Positions 23,801-33,100 of a stretch of 36,279 bases of DNA are shown here, in pieces; position 1 is the first letter of the stretch; each line of letters begins with the position of its first letter. The notes beneath the pieces were generated by a model that saw nothing but the letters and a program-made list of their open reading frames with translations, was not told the origin of the DNA and ran no database searches. The stretch is from positions 1 through 36,279 of the forward strand of contig CALDUE010000045.1 in assembly GCA_937923485.1 (NCBI GenBank), in the 5' to 3' direction. Position numbers and translations under genes: made by a program. The stretch comes from an uncultured Saprospiraceae bacterium. GTDB taxonomy: Bacteria; Bacteroidota; Bacteroidia; Chitinophagales; Saprospiraceae.

Positions 23801-26800
23801 CTACTGTCGGTGTGGTACAGAGACTAGTGAAAGTCGGTACTGTAAATTGCACGTTCCAGCCTACGCATGCATTCATGTCGGCCACCACGGTAATATCCGC
23901 TGGGCAATTTGCAACTGTAATCGTTTCGATATCACGAATTGTGACATTAAAGGAGCAGGTGCTTTGCGCGCCTTGACTATCGGTTGCAGTGTAGGTAACT
24001 GTTGTTATTCCAACTGGGAAGAAATCTCCTGGGTTGCTTGTTCCAGAAACCATCAGAGGATTTCCGCAAGCATCGGTAGGTTGAGGTACAGCGTAGAAGA
24101 CACTTGCTCCACAACTATCAAGTGCTGCATCCATCATAATGTCAGCAGGACAGGCAATTGGTTCTCCTGGTCCGGGAATAATCTCCACTGTAAAAGAACA
24201 CATCGCTTCTTCGCCATCAAGATTCGTAGCGGTGTAGGTAACCGTCGTAATTCCATGATTGAAAACAACCCCTGATACAGAATTCATTCCCATTGTTGGG
24301 CTTGACGCGATTGTGGCTCCTGTCAGTTCGTAGGTAACAGAAGCGATATCCGCCATATCTGACGCAATAACTAGATCAAGTCCAGCAAAGCTGTTCGTAC
24401 AATCTGATGGGTTAGCAATTGCGGAAGTATCGTTTGGACATTCGATTACTGGAGGATTGCTCGAGCTATTGACCGTAACCGTAAAGCTGCAGCTATCTAC
24501 ATTTCCGTTGACATCTGTTACGAGATATGTCACTGTAGAAATTCCAATATCAAATACTAGATCACTTGCATCTCCAGAGCCATTAAAGGTTGTTGATCCT
24601 GTAATCGTAAAGCTTGTATCAGCAACGCCACAATTATCAGAAGTAGTTACTCCAATGTTCGGAGCAGTTGCCCCAGTTGAACCTAATTGAGCTTGCAATA
24701 CCTGATCCGATGGACAAGTCAATACCGGCGCTTCATCATCGGTTACGATGACTTCAAACATACAGGTGTCTGATACATTTCCACTTGCATCTGTAGCGAT
24801 ATAGGCAACCAAGTTTACGCCTACTGGGAAGGTCGATCCAGAAGCTAAGCCTTGGCTTAGACTTACAGTGGGTGATGGATCGCAGGCGTCTGTGGCGGTT
24901 GGCAAGTCGTAAGTAACCATTGCTTCGCAGGTGCCACTTGGAGCAGACACAGTAATGTTCGCTGGACAATCACTAATTACAGGCGCATCATTCTCTACGA
25001 CTATTGCCGTGAATTGGCAGGTGGCTGTATTACCTGAAGCGTCAGTCGCTGTGTAGACGACAAGGTTGGTTCCAAGAGGTACAGCATTACCGACGTCGAA
25101 GTTGGTGGAGACTGTTATACCACCACAAACATCGCTAAACACTGGAGCCATCCAATTAGCGATCGCGGTACAAGTCCCAGTTGCCGCAGTAAGCGTCACG
25201 TCTGCTGGGCAGAAATCAACTATTGGAGCATCACTATCGGTTACGATTACATCAAATACGCAGGTCGAGGTATTTCCCGAAAGGTCAGTTGCCACGTAGG
25301 TTACTGTTGTGGTTCCTAGTGGGAAAGGACTTGGTAATGGGCTGGTTGGTTCGACACTTACTTGACCACAAGGGTCACTTGCAGTTGGTATGATTATGCT
25401 TCCGCTAAAACTACACTCGCCTGTGCTGAGACCAAAGTTTTGATCACCAGGGCAGAGGTCGAACGTCGGAGGAATATCATCAGTGATGGTTACATCAAAT
25501 TCACAGGTAATAGAATTCCCAGAAGAATCTGTTGCTGTATAAACGACAGTAGTAACCCCGATTGGGAAAATATCTCCTGGATTGAAGTTGCTTGAAAGCT
25601 GTGCATTTGGATCGCAAGCATCCATTGCTGTTGGAGGAGTCCATGTTGCGGGGCCGTTACACGCTCCTGCAACAACAGTAGCAGCGATTGGATCAGGACA
25701 ATTACTAATTACAGGTGGGTCTGCATCAACAAATGTTGCCGTACCTGGATCAACATTCACTGTTGCAAATCCAGCGGTACCATTTGTCTGTGTGACAACG
25801 AATAGACTTGTCCGTGAACCATCAATAGTCGAAGTTGCAGATGCCAATGCGACTATATCTAAAGGAACTGAAAAAAGCAGCTCATCATTAGCTAAGTTAA
25901 CTGGACTAGATGTGGTATAGGTGAAAGTTATTTGTCCATTATCTACTGCACTAAAGTTGAAGTCTGCAATAGAGAAATTCGGAAAATTAATATTGAAGTT
26001 TGTAACAGGGTTTGCAGGGTTATAAGCAAACGTCGTTGTGTCAAATACGAAGGTTCCTTGAAAGCCGAGTACATCAATAAAGTTATCGACTTCAACATCA
26101 ATAATGGCTTCTGTGTCTGTGCATGTAAAATTCACATCTTGCACATCAAATGTCACTTCGTCGAGTGGTGTGTTCGCTAGGACATCGACATCAAATGAAC
26201 ATGTATTTGTATTATTAGAAGCATCGGTAGCAGTATAGGTAACGGTAGTCGTACCTACATTAAAAGTAGATCCAGATGCATCATTAATCCCTGTGAGTGG
26301 ACTTGACCCAGTGGTTGCGCCAGAGAATTGATAAGTTAAACTTGTAAGGGAACAGTTGTCGGTTGCCGTTGCTTCGATGTTTGAAGCAGTTGCAGAAGTC
26401 TGACCAGCTGATGCAGTCATTGACACATTTGCAGGACAAGTAACTGATGGAGCAATAAGGTCTGAAGTACTTACGGATCCTGGATTGAATACAGTTGTAC
26501 CCACCGTGCCGTTGTTGGTTGCGTAGAAGGTAATAACAGGAGCAATACTTCCATCACCCGTTATGGCGCTCGTCATTCCTGAAGTAAGAATGTCAAATTT
26601 GATCGAGAAGATTCTATCTCCATCATTTACAGTGGCGCCCGTCCCATTTGGATTCCCTGAATCCCAGCCAAAGGTCATTTTACCATCGTTGACAAACGAT
26701 CCATTGGGACCAAACCCAAACCTTCCACGTGAGAGGTTGACAAGGTTGAAATCAATTGGCCCTTCGGTAGCGTCGTTAGGATCAAAACCAATGATGGCTG

Positions 26801-26990
26801 GATCCCAAACGATCGTAAAAGAGGCTGCCTCCAATTCGTTGAGGCCATCGACAGTGACGTCGACGATGAGTTCAGTTGTTCCTGCGCAAGCACCTGGCGA
26901 ACTGAACGTGTAGGTCAATTCGGTAGCTTGAGCACGGAGCACCGTGAAATTCGCCAGGCACAAAGCCATGACTAGTAAAAGTAAACGCAT
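20814..26990 (-). CDS. Giant HYR/Ig-like surface protein, type B T9SS sorting domain
   Basis: 2058-aa secreted protein. The ORF reaches 27164, but Met at 26990 starts the signal peptide (MRLLLLVMALCLANFTVLRA). Modules in order: cohesin-like domain (about 22-181), one HYR domain, second cohesin-like domain (277-426), ten HYR domains (427-1282; typical TTTVTYTATDSSGN with paired Cys), seven PKD/Ig-like domains with the W-GPNGF motif (1283-1840), a cadherin-like NDIL domain, and a gliding-motility-type CTD beginning ITPNGDGQNDAFF. HYR arrays act as stalks or adhesion modules. The type B CTD and the porP/sprF gene 3 bp downstream point to SprB-like export to the cell surface. Cys-rich HYR units suggest disulfide-stabilised rods. 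Ligand unknown. Confidence 0.93.
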   Translation of the reverse strand: MRLLLLVMALCLANFTVLRAQATELTYTFSSPGACAGTTELIVDVTVDGLNELEAASFTIVWDPAIIGFDPNDATEGPIDFNLVNLSRGRFGFGPNGSFVNDGKMTFGWDSGNPNGTGATVNDGDRIFSIKFDILTSGMTSAITGDGSIAPVITFYATNNGTVGTTVFNPGSVSTSDLIAPSVTCPANVSMTASAGQTSATASNIEATATDNCSLTSLTYQFSGATTGSSPLTGINDASGSTFNVGTTTVTYTATDASNNTNTCSFDVDVLANTPLDEVTFDVQDVNFTCTDTEAIIDVEVDNFIDVLGFQGTFVFDTTTFAYNPANPVTNFNINFPNFSIADFNFSAVDNGQITFTYTTSSPVNLANDELLFSVPLDIVALASATSTIDGSRTSLFVVTQTNGTAGFATVNVDPGTATFVDADPPVISNCPDPIAATVVAGACNGPATWTPPTAMDACDPNAQLSSNFNPGDIFPIGVTTVVYTATDSSGNSITCEFDVTITDDIPPTFDLCPGDQNFGLSTGECSFSGSIIIPTASDPCGQVSVEPTSPLPSPFPLGTTTVTYVATDLSGNTSTCVFDVIVTDSDAPIVDFCPADVTLTAATGTCTAIANWMAPVFSDVCGGITVSTNFDVGNAVPLGTNLVVYTATDASGNTATCQFTAIVVENDAPVISDCPANITVSAPSGTCEAMVTYDLPTATDACDPSPTVSLSQGLASGSTFPVGVNLVAYIATDASGNVSDTCMFEVIVTDDEAPVLTCPSDQVLQAQLGSTGATAPNIGVTTSDNCGVADTSFTITGSTTFNGSGDASDLVFDIGISTVTYLVTDVNGNVDSCSFTVTVNSSSNPPVIECPNDTSAIANPSDCTNSFAGLDLVIASDMADIASVTYELTGATIASSPTMGMNSVSGVVFNHGITTVTYTATNLDGEEAMCSFTVEIIPGPGEPIACPADIMMDAALDSCGASVFYAVPQPTDACGNPLMVSGTSNPGDFFPVGITTVTYTATDSQGAQSTCSFNVTIRDIETITVANCPADITVVADMNACVGWNVQFTVPTFTSLCTTPTVVASHNPGDSFPLGSTTVTYTASLPNGDTATCSFMVIVVDQTAPIIDSCTPDVTVAAPMGSCDVAVTWPDPIAFDNCSAVSFSYSIPNGSIFSVGDTTVTAFATDASGNVDSCSFSVSVTGGTAPVIDCPRSIVYRADNRLISDPDNFIRSSFGDGCDGIFLDFDLPTAMTQCGNVTVRQIGGPVSGSRFSVGFSFLLFEATAADGTTTQCQFSIGIDPVPTLDITSPDATVCNGSTVMLEATGIRRANYMWSGPNGFTATDSIITLSNITTAEEGTYTVSTTTEGGCVQVDSIDVLVDSNPQLEIITPDFVCGNQGNDLVLQVEDTSGQTLVNFQWSGPNGFNSTLETPIIQNVTPDDSGLYTVFVTTENGCSGRISKQIDVATQPATPVVTVDDSTPCVDEQIIFTGTAYSGTSVIYSWTANPSAGVSLNEVNNVAIFQASVSGTFDVCYSATVDGCTSEEVCTQVTVQATPTFDIAGETDLSCSDGSQELRLEEVSGTASTFEWRGPNGNILSSTSLLLIQGVTAANAGLYSLRISSTNGCIADTAFNVRISERPNPPIVQADVTTLCLGESAILSGTDFGTGVNYIWTADATNLEAGIPGMSNQPVITVTPTVARTFNYDLVIERDGCFSETRSIDVLVMDAPNAQASFDGNTNCVIPGQSITLFETLGEGTVTGWTGPLGFSSTLASPRISDLTDANSGEYTVTVENAAGCTSTSSVTINVTEGVAQLETFFDGALCRGSTVQLFSTEVRGADYLWTGPNGFSSTDQNPVIQSLSPGLSGEYTVVATLPNGCASVPSEPLVLTVLTEPEATDDFFDFVIESNGGLINILDNDILTDNGVNLTITREPVFGTALVTQDGFISYTSDATIPREDRVEYEVCYDDCPTLCSRALINVVLDFDTERCIATTVITPNGDGQNDAFFISCVEDPTQLPQNSLVIYNEYGDQVFSAAPYLNNWEGTHDNERLPDGTYYFLFRESPTGGEQRGFITIYR

Positions 26991-27130
26991 AAACCCTGTA
27001 TTAAAAAAGACGTGTAAATCGGTTACTGTTTTGCGGAAGCAAAGCAGCTGGTTTTCAATTCTGTGTGTAGTGCAAAAATCAGTTGGGAGGAGGGTTTCCC
27101 GCAGCGTTTCAAAAAAGCAAAAATGATCAG

Positions 27131-27160
27131 AGATTAGGCTTGACATTTCAAGCCTAATCT
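27131..27160 (-). terminator. Intrinsic terminator between the two giant genes
   Basis: agattaggcttga and tcaagcctaatct form a perfect 13-bp stem with the loop catt. On the minus strand the stem is followed by CTGATCATTTTTG, a T-run 7 nt beyond. It lies 13 bp after the stop of the 2216-aa gene, so that gene is probably transcribed separately from the type B protein / porP operon. Confidence 0.85.
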
Positions 27161-27173
27161 CCAATCGTAAAAA

Positions 27174-30100
27174 TTAATTTGTCAAAAGCATAGACTTAGC
27201 AAGTGTAGCCTCTGAGGTAATGAGTTGGTAGTGATAGACTCCAGCAGCTGGCAACTCATTTGCCTGCAGCTCTATGGTTTGCTTCCCAGCAAAACCATCG
27301 AGCCTGCGCTCAAGTACGATACGACCGTTGACATCAATTACATGGAAGATCACCTGATCAGCATTCGGAAGCTCAAAATCAATCAGCGTTGTTGTGCTGT
27401 AAGGATTTGGCCTGTTTTGCGAAAGCGAGAAAGACTCATCAAGAACTGACGAAGTATTACTGACTGACTCAAATACGAGGTCGACGTCCCATTGACTACG
27501 ATCTTGTCCGTACGCAAGGGCATTCGTCAGATCGCTATTCATCTCAAGTACATCGCTCAACATACCATTCTCAAGAGCTGTGACAGTAATCATAAATACG
27601 ATCTCTCCGTCTTGGTAGTCGATATCTGTGGCATTGTCCCAAACGTGTGAGAGTAAGGCATCAGAAGCATGGTTGAAGTTGTTAGCGTTCATGCCAGCTA
27701 ACACACCAGGTTGAACAGCGTCAAGTGATGCAACATCATTGTCAAGCGTCAAGGTGAATTGGTATCCAAGGACGTCTGTGAAGTTGCGTGTTTGCAACTC
27801 TACTTCGTATGTCTCGCCTGCGACCATTGCTTGATCTTGCACGATGAACTCTAGCGTATTCGTGGTGCGACCTTGAAGACCTCCACCATTCGTAAGCGAA
27901 GAAGGAACAGCTGTTCTGTTTATGTCTCCAATTTTAACACCAGTGAAGTTCACATTGCTAATATTGGTCGTGACATTATTGAAGGTAGCTGACTCATCGA
28001 AAGTCGGAACATCCGTTGCATCAGGTGTAAATACAAGTTGTTGACCGTCTGCCACAAATCTCCAACTCGTATTGTTGGTGAACTCGTAATTGATCGGATC
28101 AAGAACAGTTTGCTGCACCTCAATGATATCAAGGATGTTGATGTCTCCATCTGGTGCGACGTCTGCTGCAATACGGTTGAAACCATCGTTGATCTGCTTG
28201 TTGGGATTCGTCAAGACATGCTGACGTAGATCAGCCAAGTCGATGATATCAACCCCATTGCTGTAATTGATGTCTTTGAACGGCTCAACTGTAGTTGTAC
28301 CACCCACTGGAACTGTATAGCTATACGTTCCGCTTGCACCGGTGGTAAAGGTTCCACTTGAACTTCCGAGATAACCCACATCTGCAAGTGCAATAGCATT
28401 ATTACTTGCGTTTGCAGTGCTGAGCATACCAGAAACAGTGATCGAAGTTCCTACTCCGATAACAGTAATTACTCCTGGAGTACCTATAGCTGGAGTCAAG
28501 ATGACGTTCGTTCCGTTGATATTTTGCACGGCATTTAATGCAGTCGCAGAACCATCAATGATTACGTCGGTCATGTCGCCAACCATACCTTCCAACTCAA
28601 CATCAATCATGAAGAGGTTCGCACCGTTTGCCGAAAGGCTAACCTGCGTAGAACCAGTATACGTGAATGTAAGCTGATCATCATTTACGAATACGGACCA
28701 GTCTGAAACATTGAAGATTGGGTTAAATGTGATGTTATTCACAAAGTTTGCCACTCCTGTAGAAGGTAAACTGATCGTACCTGAAAGTCCGTTTACGTTG
28801 ACGAAGTTGGTTGCATTGATTCCGAGTTGAACAATTTCACCAGCACCTCCAGAAGTAGAACCTGCTGTAATCGTTAGTGGCGCAATAACACTTACGGTTG
28901 AGGTACATGTTGAAGAGTTTCCTGCTTCATCTGTAACCGTAAGAACTACAGGAAAATCACCTGGGGTCGTGAAGGTTGTCTGATCAAGAGAAAGTGTCAA
29001 GTCTGCAGTTGCAGAGCAATTGTCTGTGCTGCCTTCGTTAATATCTGCTGCAGTGATCGTCGCTACACCGTTTACTAAGGTAACAGTAACATTATCACAA
29101 ATCGCATTGGGACCTTGTTGATCCTCGATAGTGATCGTGAAAGTTCCAGTCGTATCGTTTCCTGAAGGATCTGTTGCAGTGAAGTTTATTGGATACACAC
29201 CTGCGGCAAGGACACCTTGGATGAGGTTTTCGCCATTACCAATACCTGCGTCATTCGTAAAGTTGATGAAGCTTGCATCTGCGCAATCTGAAGTCAAGAG
29301 CGCTAGATCGATATTTACGGTCCCTTGACACGTTCCCATATCTGTAGGGATCGTCTGATCACTTATATTGACCACTGGAACGCTTGTGTCTACTACTCGG
29401 TAGGTAAGCGCTACAGGACTAGCAGTATTGCAGCCGTCGCTTGCTACAAATTCTCGAACAAGAATGTAATTGTAGAAATTAGACATTGCTGGATCGGATC
29501 CTTGATTTGAGAAATCTGACATAATCGACACCAGTGGCTGAGCGCCACAATCATCCGATGCGGTAATTACCGGGAATGCAGCAGGAGCGCACTCGAACAT
29601 TTGGAAACGATCCGCAGGAAGTGGAGCATTATCATAGGTCGGAACCGAGTTGTCTTCAACGGTTATGATCTGAACAGCGGTTGCTGTCAATCCACCCGCT
29701 GAAGTTGCCGTGTATGTGCGCTCTATCGTACGACAATTATCAAAAGTGCCTACGATAGTCACATCGGTTGAAGTAATCATTGCTGATGTACCACAAGCTG
29801 TAGTTGCAGCCGCAGTTCCAACAATTGCAGGGTCGTTGAGGTCGTCGCTACAATCAACGGTTACATCAGCTGGAGTAGAAGTAAATACAGGAACAGTTGA
29901 TTCAGAAACGATTATAGACGTCGTGCAAGAATTTTGATTACCTGCAAAATCAGTAACTGTAAGTGTTACTCTATTGAATCCTAGATCCGCACATGTAAAT
30001 GAAGACTGGCTGAGTTGGTAACTAGCGATACCGCAATTGTCAATACTGCCATTATCTAATTGAACTGCTGAAATCGATGCTACACCTTGACTTGAAAGAG

Positions 30101-33100
30101 TTAGGTTAAAGCCTGACAAGCATGCTACAATCGGACCTTCCATATCATTGACCTCGAAATTGATCGTGAGCATGTCACTATTGCCAGATGGGTCTGATGC
30201 TACAAAAGTTATGCTGTGCATTCCAACTGGGTATGTTCCCTGTGCAAGGAATGCTCCGTCTCCCATAGGAGCGTCATTCGTAACTGTCAATTCTGATGAC
30301 GGAGCACATCCATCAGTTATGAGTCCAGTCAGGTCGAAACTTACCGTTGCAAAACAAGAACCTGCATCGGTAGAAAGTTGCTGCATTGTAGAAACTGAGG
30401 CATCAAAAACTGGAGCCTCTGTATCACGAACTTGAATAAATTGAGTTTGGGTGCTACTGTTACCACAAGAGTCTGTAGCAGTCCACGTACGCATGATATC
30501 AAAGTTGTAAAACGCTGCATCACTCGAGGTTGAAGTGAACATGCCCATTGCTATACGAGTATCCGTAGTGTCTATTACCACGTCGGTAACATTCACATCG
30601 CAATTGTCAGTGATTGCAGGAATAACTCTTGCTGGTATAGTACACTCAGCAACTGGAGGATTTGGATCAATAAATCCAACAGCCATTGGGTCACTTTCGA
30701 AAATAGGAGCTGTATTGTCTACAATTGTGATGTCCTGAAACGCAAAGCTGATGTTTCCGCGAGAGTCAATCGCTGAGAAACGGCGACGTATCGTGCGGCA
30801 GTTGCGGCTAGTTCCCGAAAGCGTTAAATCCGTAAAGCTTACAGATACCGCACCATCGCAATTGTCAGTTGCTGAAGCTAACCCTGTATTAGATGGATCA
30901 AGTGATTCACTACAATCTAAGGAAGCAATACTGGCTGGCACAGAAATCTGCGGACCTAGGTTATCGTTAACCTGAACTGTTGTCTGACAGAAACCAACAT
31001 TACCAGATTGATCTGTAGCAGCGATGAAAATATCGCGAGAACCGATACTATCACAAGAGACCTGCATCGTCGGTCCTAAATCAGCTCCGAATTCATCTAC
31101 GAAACTGAAAGTTATGTTGCGACCATCGCAAGCATCCATCGAACTTCCATTGTCAAAGCTTGAAGCTTGTAATGTTGCAGTTCCTGTTTGGTTAAGGTCT
31201 ACCGTTTGGAAAACACAAATAACCTGAGGAGCAGCCTCGTCGACAACTGTGATTGTACTTGAACAAAGACTTGTGTTACCGGCCTGATCGGTTACTTGTA
31301 GTTCAACAGTATTTGCAGCGCCAAGATTAGTACAATCAAAATTGATGGTTGCAGCATATGGACCACCCACAGGGCCAACCAAAGTGGTCAAAGGACCGCA
31401 AGCATCCGCGTAGAATGATTGACCTGATCCGGCAAACGATATAGCAGAAGCAGGAATAGTTGTTCCAATACTTGTCGAAAGCTCACTGATCCAAACAGCT
31501 CCTCCTTGTCCGCCAATAACCCCGTCTTGGGCCTCAACGAAAAAGCTGATTGTTTGACCTGCATTTAGGTTAACCGTCTCAGAACCCATTGCGGTTGCAG
31601 TAGCAAGAGAGGTCACCGTTCCATTTAGGATGTATCCAAAGTCGAAACCAGGATCTGTACTTGTGGCGCTAAAGTCAAAACTTAAATCATAAGCATTATC
31701 TGCGGTAAAACTTGCCGTCGTTAGACTATCATCTGCTGGTGTAGTGAGGTAAAGATTACCAGCGAGAAGTTGTTCACCAGATACAGATAAGTTGCCATTT
31801 GCATCAAGACTCAAAGTCTGATCAATACAGCTTATTGCTGGTGCAATAGTTTCATTCAAGGTTAATACTGCGGTACACATATCACTGTTGCCTGCAGCAT
31901 CAAAAATTGTAACTAAAATTTGTACCGTATCGGTCGCAAAAGTATCAAGCTGGGCTTGATCAAGATCAGCACAAGTGAATGTCGCTCTTGAAAAAGTTAT
32001 GCGATCTACTGCACAGTTGTCTGAAGAACCTGCTACAATAGCCATTGAATCCGCAGATGTCAGCGAGTATGATCCTGTTATACTTAGATCACGAGTAAGA
32101 TCAGTGCATGTTGCAACAGGAGCTTCTGCATCCATTAAGGTCACTGTAGAGACGCAAGTATTTGAATTTCCATTTCCGTCAGTAATCTGAAGAGTTAGGT
32201 CTATTGAAGACCCATTGGTGCAATCAAGGGTAACTGAAGGGAAGAAGTTAATTCCATCTTCACTTACCATTCCCATTGTTGGGTTGCCACAAACGTCAAA
32301 ACCAGCAATCGGTCCAGCTGCAATATCCTGTGCTGTCACAACTGTCTGTCCGTTTGCGTCTAGCGCACGAGAAATATCTTGGCAGAAAGCAGCAGGATTA
32401 CTGTTATCAACGACATTAACCGCAGTCGTACATTGACTCATGTTGCCAGCAGCATCTGAAACCATCAAGATGACGTCTACAGTCGTTCCTATGTCGCTAC
32501 AATCAAACGTCGTTTGTGAGAGGGCTAAGGTTACTGGACTGCAATCATCACTACTCCCAGCATCAACTTGTACCGTAGAGAGTGTAGCTGTACCACCAGA
32601 TCCGATGCTCAATTGAATCGATGAATTGCATATCGCGGTTGGCGCATTCCCATCATCAACCGTAAGCATAAAACTAAATGATCCTGTATTGTTTGACGGA
32701 TCTAATACGGTAAAGAGCACCTCGTATGTGCCTACTGCTAAATTTTCGCTAACGGTCAGTCCGCTACCAGAATTTGTGATTGTGTTAGACTCATCGATGA
32801 TCACATAGCTCGCATCTAACGCACTTAGGGGAGCACAATTGTCTGTTACATCGCCTGAAAGATCTGCGGAATATGCCGCGAAACAGGTGCCTGCAGCATT
32901 CGAACCTGTGCTAATCGTTCCTGATGTAGGAAGCCCAGTGGTGAATGTCGGCGCTTCTATATCACTGACGTTAACTACTGTAGATAGGCTCGCTGTATTA
33001 CCAGCACCATCATCTGCGGTGTAAGTAGTAGTGATACTGTAGTTGTAGAAATTGCTTGCGTTTGCAGAAGTTCCTTGTGTAGATATTGTAGCAGAGGTAA

